Source: Verrucomicrobiia bacterium | Lineage (GTDB): Bacteria > Verrucomicrobiota > Verrucomicrobiia > Limisphaerales > UBA1319 | Length of the DNA stretch: 9,336 nt | NCBI GenBank assembly: GCA_017880715.1 | Contig: JADGRT010000083.1 | Span: forward strand, 1-9,336 | Direction of reading: 5' to 3' | Program-made: the position numbers and the translations under genes | The notes under the pieces: model-generated | What the model was told of the DNA's origin: nothing | What the model saw: the letters and a program-made list of their open reading frames with translations, nothing else | The model's database searches: none | Shown here: one piece after another, positions 1 to 6,618 of the stretch | Layout: each line of letters starts with the position of its first letter | How positions within the stretch are numbered: position 1 is the stretch's first letter

Positions 1-105
1 GCGATGCGGATGCGCGTATGGCTGATTTTTTATTTCGGTAACCATGATGATTTGGAAACAGTTACAAGAGAGAAGGCTTTTGTGCGTTTTTTTGCGGCCA
101 TACCA
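1..105. other. Left-edge segment without a confident gene
   Basis: This stretch is more AT-rich than the rest of the window. Two marginal possibilities were seen. On the plus strand a frame open from the left edge runs to a TAA at 109-111 and gives about 36 residues ending FFAAIPS, which could be the tail of a gene entering from the left. On the minus strand an ATG at 45-43 opens a frame beginning MVTEIKNQPYAHPHR that runs off the edge. Neither has a recognisable motif or a clear ribosome binding site, and they cannot both be real. Confidence 0.3.
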
Positions 106-706
106 TCATAAAAGCCGCTCATCGAGATCTTCAGCAGGTTCCTTATCGCTGTCGATGCAACGAGTCAACCTGGCGGCTTGTTCCACGGCCGGGAATCCAA
201 CTTGGTCGGCGGTGGCGTCGAAGGCCATGAGGCAACGGGCCGCCATTCGGCCGCGATTTAGTTCGACGGTCTGCGCGACAGCCGACTCAAGCTGAGGGGG
301 AAAAAGCGTGCTCCAACCCTTGCTTGAGTTGTCGCACGCTCTCGGCCACAGTCTTTCGATTGCCTTTGACGGTGAACAAATAGTCGGCCCCTTTTTCCTG
401 CACGATAATTCGTGCCGTCTCGGTTTGGGTATGCATGGCATCGGCCGTGACGAGGGCTCCTTGGATATCGGCCTTTCTCAACAACGCTTGGGTGGCGGAA
501 ATTTCATTGGATTTCTCAGTGAAGAATAATTGTCGTTGACCACAGACGACTTTTGCGGCACGCAGATAACATGCCCTCCATGTAGTGCCGTTATTCTCGT
601 TCCGAAGCGTGCCTCGGAATCGCTCACCCACGCTCCCTACTCGACGGTATGGCGGAATAGCATTGGCCATTGCTTGCGCGGCCACGCTTGTGTCTGGTGT
701 TTTCAT
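106..706 (-). pseudogene. ISAs1-family transposase remnant, frameshifted and truncated at both ends
   Basis: Two overlapping minus-strand frames together read as the middle of an ISAs1-type DDE transposase. The first (706 to 287) contains EKSNEISATQALL, then GALVTADAMHTQTE and DYLFTVKGNRKTV, the typical block around the second catalytic Asp (D89 of this frame). The second frame (stop at 106) continues with NRGRMAARCLM and FPAVEQAARLTR, matching the post-catalytic HGRxExR-like and 'xxFPxxxQxxxxxR' block of the family. Dropping one base in the TTTTTCCCCC run (minus strand, about 296-305) joins the frames as HAFPPQLESAV. The N-terminal part with the DGKxLRGS-type first Asp is absent, and the first 45 or so residues from 706 resemble nothing I know. 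The C-terminal block with WGIENxLHW and the catalytic Glu is also absent. No terminal inverted repeats or target duplication were found. It is almost certainly inactive. Confidence 0.8.
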
Positions 707-727
707 TGGTGGTTTCAGGATGCGCCA

Positions 728-747
728 TTATGCGGAATTCCGCATAA
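728..747 (-). terminator. Perfect 20-base palindrome just downstream of hrpA
   Basis: The sequence TTATGCGG-AATT-CCGCATAA is its own reverse complement and folds as an 8-bp stem with a 4-base loop. On the minus strand it begins 9 bases after the hrpA TAA (756-758), a normal place for a transcript-end hairpin. No T-tract follows on either strand, so it is not a textbook intrinsic terminator. It may be an RNA 3'-end stabiliser, a protein-binding palindrome, or a relic of the insertion that left the neighbouring transposase remnant. Confidence 0.4.
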
Positions 748-755
748 ACACCATC

Positions 756-3700
756 TTAAGAAGTCCTTCCGTCGGGCCGGGGCGTCAACTCGGCCAGCAG
801 GTGTTCGAGTTTTGGCGGCGACACCGGTTCGGCCGTGCCGAGTTCCTGGGCGAAGATGGAGACTTTGAATTCTTCCACCAGCCAGAAAAAGGTCTCCACC
901 TTTGCCCGGGCGGTTTCCAGGAGCTTCCGGTTTTTCAACAGCGTGTGGCGGGCGGTCAGGAACGGTTGCACGCGTTTTAGCTTCTCGGCGTCCTTGGCCG
1001 GACTCAACGCCGCCCGCTCGGCGCGAATCCGCATCGCCTTCAAATATCGCGGCAATTGGGGCAACCGGGTGAACGCCAGGTAGCTCAGGAATTGGCGCGG
1101 CACTAGCAGGTTCAAATCCGGCAACAGACCCGGATAGGGCTTGCGGCAGAGCAGCAGCGCTTGCCGCAGTTGCAGGATTTCTCCGGTCACGGAAACCAGC
1201 GTTGGGACCAAGCCGGGCAACTGGTCCCGCACCCGGGCCACCATCGCCTGAAAAGCGGCAGCGGTTCTGGGTGGGCTCGGGGAAGGGGCGAGCAGATGGC
1301 GTTTGAGGTTTTCGAACGCGGATGTCTCGAGTTCCTCCGCCGGTCCCAGGGTGATGTAGAGATCCTTCCATTTGCCGATGGATCGCAGGTCCTTCTGCAA
1401 CCAGGCCAGCTCGCGCTGGAGCACGCGTTCCGCCAGCCGCGGCACGCCGGCGGCTTGCGCCTTGAGCGCGTCCTCCGGATGGCGGAATAATCGCAGGCAG
1501 ACCTCGCCCTCCTCGAACTGCAAGGCCGGAAACGCCGGCAAGGGAAAACCGGCGACATCCGACACCACGATGCCCTCGGGCAGATCGCCGAAGTTCCAAT
1601 CGGTGAGCCCATACCGCTCCCATTGCTGCACCGCTGCTTGCCAGGCCTTGCTTTCGGCCGTGGTGTCGTGGTGCCGAAGTTTTTCCTTGAGTTCAGCCAG
1701 ATCGCGGCCGACAGCCAGCGGCTTTTCCGTCTGGCCGAGGATTTCGAAACGCGGGCGCAAATGAGCTGGCAGGAGATGGGCCTGCCAGGCGGAGGACGGG
1801 ACGCTTACGCCGTAGCGATGGCGTATTTGTTCGGTGAGCGCCGGAATCAACGAGCCGCCCTCGGGCCGCACCGTCTCAGCCAATTCCCTGGCTTTGGGCG
1901 GCAGCGGCATGAGTGGGCGCCGCAGCTCCTTGGGCAACGCCTGGAGCAGGTGAAGAATCCGGGGTTCGCGCAAACCGGGCACGGCCCAGTCCAACAGCGT
2001 TGGATCGATGACCTGGGCCAGCGTAAACGGCAGCTTCACCGTCACGCCGTCCTGTTCGTCACCGGGAGCGTACGCGTAGCTCAAAGCCACGGCCTGGTCG
2101 CCCACTGCCACCGCATCCGGAAACGCCTGCCCATCGAACGTGGCGCCCAGAGGCCCGAGCAAATCGGCCGCGTTGAAGCATAAAAATCGCGGATGCGTCG
2201 CATGTTTCGAGCGCAGCCAGCGATTCAGGTCGGGCACCGATGAAACACCTTCCACTTCTCGCGCATAAGCCTGGAAAAAGGTTTCATCCAAATCCGGCGC
2301 CACGCGATGCGATTGGCGCGTCTGCCAGATCTCAATCTTCTGACGCAATTGATGATTGTGCGCCAGGAATTGGTAGATCGCGGGCAGGCGCGTGAGATCG
2401 GGTTCGGGAGGATTCGAATCCGGCGATTCGAGCGCGCGCGAGGCGGTCCGTGCGGTCGTGTCGAGGGGTCCGGTGGGGGCACGTTTTTGCCGAGAGCCCT
2501 GCAGATGCTCGGCCAGCCCAGCCTCGACGAGCGCGCGGCGGATGAAAAGCGCGGTGGCCTCGGTTGGATTCACCGGGCCGTAGGCAATGGTTTGATCGAG
2601 CACCTCGAGACCTTTGAAAGTGATGCGTTCCCGCGCCAGCACCCGGCCGGTCGCGACGTCCCAGCGCGGTTCTTTCACCGTCCGCTGGCAGAGGTGGGGT
2701 GCCAGTTCCACAATCCAGACCGGATCGATCTCGGCCACGGTGCGCAAAAACAGGCGCGAGGTTTCCACGATCTCACCGGCCATCAGCCACTGCGGCTGGA
2801 CGGGCTTGGGCCCGGCCGGTTTGGCCGGCGATTCCTGGCTGGATTTGGACTTCGCTTCCGGCCGTTGGAACAGACCCGAGCCGGGGAAGATCATCGCCTG
2901 GCGGTTGCCGCTTAACTGGTAGAGATTCCGTTCGGTCTTGACCGACACGTGTCCCCACAGGCCCGTCAGAATCGCCCGATGAATCGCCTCAAACGTGGCG
3001 TCCGCTGGGTTCTCGTTGAACCCGCCCAGGTCTTCGAGGGCGTCCTGCAATTGCGCGTGAATGTCGCGCCATTCGCGCATGCGGGGATAGGACAGGAAAT
3101 GCTCGCGACAAAACTTGCGCGTCTGGTGCTGGGTTTTCAGCGACTCGAGGGTGTCGTGAAACGCGTTCCAGATATTCAGCAGGCTGATAAAATCGGAGCG
3201 CGGATGATGAAACCGGCGGTGGGCGGCATCCGCCGTGCCCTGGCGTTCGGCCGGGCGCTCGCGCGGATCCTGGATGCTGAGTCCGGCCGCAATGATCAAC
3301 ACCTCGTGGAGCGCCTTCTCCTTGTGCGCCTGCAAGATCATGCGGCCGATGGTGGGATCCACGGGTAATCGGGCCAGGTCCGCGCCGATGGGTGTCAACC
3401 CGCGTTCCGCGTCCAGCGCGCCGAGTTCCTGCAACAATTGGTAACCGCCCTGGATGGCTGGCGGCGACGGCGGGTTCAAAAACGGAAACGTTTCAATGTC
3501 GCCGAGCTTGAACGCCTTCATCCGCAGGATGACCTCAGCCAGGTTCGCGCGCTGGATTTCGGGCTGGGTGTAGGGTGGACGCGCCTGAAAATCCGCTTCC
3601 GAAAACAGGCGAAGGCACAACCCCTTGGCCACGCGTCCGCAACGGCCCTGGCGCTGGTTGGCGCTGCTTTGCGAGACCGGCTCGATGGGCAAGCGTTTGG

Positions 3701-4841
3701 TCCGCGTGCGGGCGTTGTACCGGCTGAACCGGGCCAGGCCGGTATCCACGACATACCGGATGCCGGGAACGGTGAGCGAGGTTTCGGCGATGTTCGTGGC
3801 GATGACAATCTTGCGCCGCCGCGAAGGCGCGAAGACGCGCTGTTGTTCGTCGGCGGACAAGCGTCCGAACAGCGGGATCAGCTCGACGGCGCCGAGGTTC
3901 CGTTGTTGCAAGGCGTCGCGGGTCTCCAGGATGTCGCGTTCGCTGGGCATGAAGACCAGCACGTCACCGGCCGCGGGCTCGCGGGTGAGTTCTTCCACGG
4001 CGTTGACGGCGGCATCGATGTAAGTGACGTCGCCCCCTTCGTCGGAGGGTTCATCGAAGGGCGCGTAGAGGGTTTCGACGGGATACATGCGGCCGGAGAC
4101 CTCGATGATCGGCGCATCATTAAAGGCGCGGGAAAAGGAATGCGTATCGATGGTGGCGGAGGTGATGATGAGTTTCAGGTCGTCGCGCTTTGGCAGGAGC
4201 TGCTGCAAAATGCCCAGCAAAAAATCGATGTTAAGCGAGCGTTCGTGCGCTTCATCGATGATGATGACCTCATAATCGGCCAGGAACGGATCGCCCTGCG
4301 CCTCCGCCAGCAACATGCCATCGGTCATGAACTTCACATAGGTGGCCGGGCCGGTCTGATCCGAAAACCGGATTTTGCAGCCGACTTCGCGGCCCCATTG
4401 GAGATCGAGTTCCTCGGCCAGTCGTCGCGACAGGGATAAGGCGGCGATGCGGCGCGGCTGGGTGCAGCCGATCTGCGCCCGGACGCCGAAACCGGCCTCG
4501 AGGCACATCTTGGGAAGCTGCGTGGTTTTTCCCGAGCCGGTCTCACCGGCGACGATCAGCACCTGGTGTTTGCGAATGGCCTCGACGATGTCGGCGCGTT
4601 TCGCGGCGATGGGCAGTTCGGGCGGGTAGTGGAGGCGGGGCAGGCGCGCCTGGCGTTCCTGTCGGAGCGCGACCGAGTTTCGCGCTTCGGCGAGCCAGCT
4701 TTCGAGCGCGGTCGGAATCTGACCGCCGTGCCGCTGGCGGGCGAGCCATTCGGCCAGCCGCCAGCCGATCCGCAATTGGTCTTTCAACAGACCTTGGGGC
4801 AGCAGACGTTTCAGTTCTTCCAGGCGCGCAAGTTCCCTCAT
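756..4841 (-). CDS. hrpA: ATP-dependent RNA helicase HrpA (DEAH box)
   Basis: A 1361-residue protein, close to the roughly 1300 residues of E. coli HrpA, a cytoplasmic DEAH/RHA helicase that in E. coli is linked to mRNA processing and, more recently, to resolving stalled ribosomes. All helicase motifs are visible: Walker A GETGSGKT at 99-106, TQPRR at 127-131, DEAH at 196-199, SAT at 228-230, ATNIAETSLTV near 348-358 and QRQGRCGR near 396-403. An HA2/ratchet region follows (about 465-560, with LPVDPTIGRMIL), then an OB-fold-like region and the long C-terminal DUF3418 region characteristic of bacterial HrpA. Residues about 660-683 form a Lys/Ser/Pro/Ala-rich insert that looks like a flexible linker. 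ATG at 4841 is the first start after an in-frame TGA about 30 bases upstream; no clear Shine-Dalgarno precedes it. The glycosyltransferase gene lies upstream on the same strand with a 99-base gap, so co-transcription is possible but not shown. Long ORFs antisense or out of frame here are GC-driven shadows. Confidence 0.96.
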   Translation of the reverse strand: MRELARLEELKRLLPQGLLKDQLRIGWRLAEWLARQRHGGQIPTALESWLAEARNSVALRQERQARLPRLHYPPELPIAAKRADIVEAIRKHQVLIVAGETGSGKTTQLPKMCLEAGFGVRAQIGCTQPRRIAALSLSRRLAEELDLQWGREVGCKIRFSDQTGPATYVKFMTDGMLLAEAQGDPFLADYEVIIIDEAHERSLNIDFLLGILQQLLPKRDDLKLIITSATIDTHSFSRAFNDAPIIEVSGRMYPVETLYAPFDEPSDEGGDVTYIDAAVNAVEELTREPAAGDVLVFMPSERDILETRDALQQRNLGAVELIPLFGRLSADEQQRVFAPSRRRKIVIATNIAETSLTVPGIRYVVDTGLARFSRYNARTRTKRLPIEPVSQSSANQRQGRCGRVAKGLCLRLFSEADFQARPPYTQPEIQRANLAEVILRMKAFKLGDIETFPFLNPPSPPAIQGGYQLLQELGALDAERGLTPIGADLARLPVDPTIGRMILQAHKEKALHEVLIIAAGLSIQDPRERPAERQGTADAAHRRFHHPRSDFISLLNIWNAFHDTLESLKTQHQTRKFCREHFLSYPRMREWRDIHAQLQDALEDLGGFNENPADATFEAIHRAILTGLWGHVSVKTERNLYQLSGNRQAMIFPGSGLFQRPEAKSKSSQESPAKPAGPKPVQPQWLMAGEIVETSRLFLRTVAEIDPVWIVELAPHLCQRTVKEPRWDVATGRVLARERITFKGLEVLDQTIAYGPVNPTEATALFIRRALVEAGLAEHLQGSRQKRAPTGPLDTTARTASRALESPDSNPPEPDLTRLPAIYQFLAHNHQLRQKIEIWQTRQSHRVAPDLDETFFQAYAREVEGVSSVPDLNRWLRSKHATHPRFLCFNAADLLGPLGATFDGQAFPDAVAVGDQAVALSYAYAPGDEQDGVTVKLPFTLAQVIDPTLLDWAVPGLREPRILHLLQALPKELRRPLMPLPPKARELAETVRPEGGSLIPALTEQIRHRYGVSVPSSAWQAHLLPAHLRPRFEILGQTEKPLAVGRDLAELKEKLRHHDTTAESKAWQAAVQQWERYGLTDWNFGDLPEGIVVSDVAGFPLPAFPALQFEEGEVCLRLFRHPEDALKAQAAGVPRLAERVLQRELAWLQKDLRSIGKWKDLYITLGPAEELETSAFENLKRHLLAPSPSPPRTAAAFQAMVARVRDQLPGLVPTLVSVTGEILQLRQALLLCRKPYPGLLPDLNLLVPRQFLSYLAFTRLPQLPRYLKAMRIRAERAALSPAKDAEKLKRVQPFLTARHTLLKNRKLLETARAKVETFFWLVEEFKVSIFAQELGTAEPVSPPKLEHLLAELTPRPDGRTS

Positions 4842-4940
4842 GAAAAGGCCATCGGCACGGCTTCTCGGTCACGCACGGCCACGAAGCATAAAGCCTAAGG
4901 CGTGAGGAGGTAATAAACAAGAACTCACCGAGGCGGCGGT

Positions 4941-5708
4941 TTAATCCAAAGTATATTTTTTCAGCCCCGACAGTTGGCCAGCGACCTTCCAAAGAAACCA
5001 TGGATTATTCTTAAAATAGCGCCGCCACAGGCGCCGGGGCTCCCGGTAAATGCGGTAGATCCATTCCAGGCCATTGCGTTGCATCCAGAGCGGCGCCTGG
5101 CGCACCCGACCGGCATGAAAATCGAAGGCGGCGCCGACACCGATCATGAGGGTCGTGTCGAGCCGGTCGAGGCTTTGGGCCATGAATTTTTCCTGTTTGG
5201 GGGTGCTGAGGCCCACCCAAAAGATATCGGGTTGAGCCGTCTTCACCGCGGCGCAGACCGTTTTTTCCTCCTCGGTCGTGAGCGGACGGAAGGGGGGCTC
5301 ATAGGCGCCAACGATTTGCAGTCCGGGAAAACGGAGCTCCAGCTTTTGTTTGAGTTCATGGACTACCCCATAAGCGCCGCCATAGAGAAAATGACGGAGC
5401 CCAAGTTGCGGCGACGCGGCGCAGATCGCGAGCATCAGGTCCGGCCCATACACCCGCCCCATTGGTTTATGGCCATGGATTTTGCCCATCCACACCAGGG
5501 GCACGCCATCCGGCGTGCAGAGGAAGGCATGATTCAAAATACGGCGAAATACGGGATCCGATTGCGCCTCGATGACTCCATGAACGCCGGTCACGCAAAT
5601 ATAGCCGCGCCTTTTTTGGCGCACCGCTTCCAGCACCAGATGGGTGGCCAGCGGAAGGGTTAAGACACTGACGCCCACACCCAGGACATTGACACGTTGG
5701 AGCTTCAT
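4941..5708 (-). CDS. WecB/TagA/CpsF (GT26) family glycosyltransferase
   Basis: A 255-residue protein of normal length for this family, which transfers ManNAc-type or related sugars from UDP-sugars to lipid-linked intermediates in surface polysaccharide synthesis at the cytoplasmic face of the membrane. Family blocks seen: VTGVHGVIEAQSDPVF at 39-54, TPDGVPLVW at 65-73 with D67 in the position of the catalytic-base Asp of TagA, RVYGPDLM at 85-92, FLYGG at 107-111, GLSTPKQEKFM at 166-176 (Q172 matching the conserved Gln) and GVGAAFDFHAG at 190-200. The basic C-terminal segment at about 211-233 (EWIYRIYREPRRLWRRYF) matches the membrane-associating tail of TagA-like enzymes. There is no signal peptide. 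No strong Shine-Dalgarno precedes the ATG; a hairpin occupies that place. No other polysaccharide genes lie nearby, so the product (enterobacterial-antigen-like, exopolysaccharide or teichoic-like) cannot be told and no symbol is given. Confidence 0.92.
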   Translation of the reverse strand: MKLQRVNVLGVGVSVLTLPLATHLVLEAVRQKRRGYICVTGVHGVIEAQSDPVFRRILNHAFLCTPDGVPLVWMGKIHGHKPMGRVYGPDLMLAICAASPQLGLRHFLYGGAYGVVHELKQKLELRFPGLQIVGAYEPPFRPLTTEEEKTVCAAVKTAQPDIFWVGLSTPKQEKFMAQSLDRLDTTLMIGVGAAFDFHAGRVRQAPLWMQRNGLEWIYRIYREPRRLWRRYFKNNPWFLWKVAGQLSGLKKYTLD

Positions 5709-6052
5709 TTAACCGCTGGGGAATTGCTTCCCAGGCTGACGCCGGTTAGGGGGAATTTCTTTTCAGGCTGGCTCATGACGCATGATGGTGAATCGAAGCC
5801 GGCCGGTGTAAAGACGTAAATTGGCCCAGCGGGGGTCTTTTTTGTAGCGGTGTCTTCGTTCGTGGTGAATCTCATAGCGACACCGCCGGCTGTTTTCTTC
5901 AGTTCCCCATCCGGTTTAAGCCCGGCCCCAAAACCCGGAGATTTTGTTCCGGGCCGGCCCTTCTCCGCCCCAGCGGAGCCAGAAAAACATGCTGCGGCTC
6001 CTTTTTCATTGAACCGGGTCAGGGTTTGTGGGACACAATCAAGACATGCCAA
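5705..6052 (-). CDS. Doubtful 115-residue ORF upstream of the glycosyltransferase
   Basis: This frame starts at 6052 and its TGA overlaps the glycosyltransferase start as ATGA, the arrangement often seen with translational coupling. Against it, the product is rich in Gly, Ala, Pro and Lys with no domain, signal or membrane segment that I recognise. Its third codon positions are not clearly GC-enriched as in the neighbouring genes. Its 5' end also overlaps the start of the divergent Tat-signal gene. A shorter form from an internal Met (MRFTTNEDT, about 56 residues) is equally possible. I consider it more likely non-coding than real. Confidence 0.15.
   Translation of the reverse strand: MACLDCVPQTLTRFNEKGAAACFSGSAGAEKGRPGTKSPGFGAGLKPDGELKKTAGGVAMRFTTNEDTATKKTPAGPIYVFTPAGFDSPSCVMSQPEKKFPLTGVSLGSNSPAVK
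5716..5734 (-). promoter_or_regulatory. Hairpin with GCAA tetraloop next to the glycosyltransferase start
   Basis: On the minus-strand RNA, GGGAA and UUCCC pair around a GCAA loop (GNRA type), and a bulged C separates this from a further CU/AG pair. It ends 7 bases before the ATG at 5708, where a Shine-Dalgarno would normally lie, and the only purine-rich stretch (GGGAAG) is inside the stem. It could dampen or regulate initiation. A stem this short can also arise by chance. Confidence 0.3.
5975..6006 (+). terminator. Weak terminator-like hairpin with T-tract
   Basis: GGAGCC and GGCTCC form a 6-bp stem around 15 bases and are followed directly by TTTTT on the plus strand. No plus-strand gene lies upstream to be terminated, so if real it would act on a leader transcript of the dehydrogenase cluster as an attenuator. 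The long loop and short stem make it marginal. Confidence 0.2.
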
Positions 6053-6582
6053 AATGTAGCCGTCGCCATTTTGTGAAGGCCCTTGCCGTCGGGGTCGGCG
6101 GTTCTCCGCTTCTTTCCGTGTTCGCCGCCACCCCGTGGCGTTATTTCACGGTTGCCGAGGCGGAGCGGGTCGATGCCCTTTGCGAACAGATGGTGCCCGG
6201 TGATGAAGATCCCGGGGCGCACGATGCGCGGGTGGTTCGTTTCATCGACCAACAGCTCAGGGGACCCTACCGCCAGCATCAGGCGGACTACCGGAAGGGG
6301 TTGATGGGCGTGGATGAAACCAGCCGGGAGCTCTTCGCCAGAGGCTTTCTTGAATTGAGCTGGGAAGAACAGACTGAGGTGATGCGCGCTCTGGAGTCCG
6401 GCAAGGCCAAAGGGAATACCTGGAAAAATCAGTCAGCCAGCGCCTTTTTCAACCTGGTCCGCAATCACGCTTTGCAGGGCTTTTATGGCAGTCCCCGACA
6501 CGGGGGTAATCGAGGCTATGCCAGTTACCGGATGCTCGGCTTGGATTATCCCCAGATCATCGGCCAGAACCGGTACCGATAA
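6046..6582 (+). CDS. Gluconate 2-dehydrogenase subunit 3 family protein with Tat signal
   Basis: A 178-residue protein matching the small (gamma) subunit of FAD-dependent gluconate/sugar dehydrogenases, which is needed for folding and export of the flavoprotein. The N-terminus carries a twin-arginine signal, SRRHFVKA at residues 5-12, followed by a short hydrophobic stretch ending around SVFAA (24-28). Family blocks follow: FTVAEAERVDALCEQMVPGD at about 34-53, RVVRFIDQQL and GPYRQHQADYRKGL in the middle, and FFNLVRNHALQGFYGSPRHGGN near the C-terminus. The ATG at 6046 is chosen because it places the Arg pair at residues 6-7. A GTG at 6028 in the same frame would add six residues, with an AGGG too close to it. 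Neither start has an ideal ribosome site. The FAD subunit starts 36 bases downstream, consistent with an operon. Confidence 0.9.
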   Translation: MPKCSRRHFVKALAVGVGGSPLLSVFAATPWRYFTVAEAERVDALCEQMVPGDEDPGAHDARVVRFIDQQLRGPYRQHQADYRKGLMGVDETSRELFARGFLELSWEEQTEVMRALESGKAKGNTWKNQSASAFFNLVRNHALQGFYGSPRHGGNRGYASYRMLGLDYPQIIGQNRYR

Positions 6583-6618
6583 GGGCGCGAACCCTTTCCC
6601 GAAGGAACGACCAATAGC

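Larger units (their letters stand above)
5709..6045. other. Divergent intergenic region
   Basis: These 337 bases separate the minus-strand glycosyltransferase from the plus-strand dehydrogenase cluster and should hold promoters for both. No sigma-70 box pair stands out. A weak TTGAAC (6009-6014) and CACAAT (6034-6039) with 19 bases between would start transcription almost at the ATG of 6046. Several GC-rich inverted repeats are present: CCGGCCC at 5922-5928 with GGGCCGG at 5951-5957, CCCGGA at 5934-5939 with TCCGGG at 5948-5953, and GGAGCC at 5975-5980 with GGCTCC at 5996-6001. No tRNA, riboswitch or other known RNA was recognised. Confidence 0.5.

Noticed and set aside
715..1623. 302-residue minus-strand ORF overlapping the 3' end of hrpA
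   Set aside because: It is Arg/Gly/Ala-rich, out of frame with hrpA and without motifs, typical of an alternate-frame shadow.
3438..4439. 333-residue plus-strand ORF antisense to hrpA
   Set aside because: It lies wholly over the conserved helicase motifs on the other strand and has no recognisable domain; it is a GC-rich shadow frame.
4902..4928. GAGGAGGT on the plus strand and GTGAG/CTCAC repeat in the hrpA-glycosyltransferase gap
   Set aside because: No start codon follows at a usable distance, and a 5-bp repeat with a 17-base loop is expected by chance.
5810..5840. AAAGAC/GTCTTT inverted repeat followed by T residues
   Set aside because: A 6-bp AT-rich stem with a 19-base loop and no upstream plus-strand gene is not a credible terminator.
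6009..6039. TTGAAC and CACAAT as a promoter for the dehydrogenase cluster
   Set aside because: The 19-base spacing and weak -10 match are poor, and it would leave almost no leader before the ATG.
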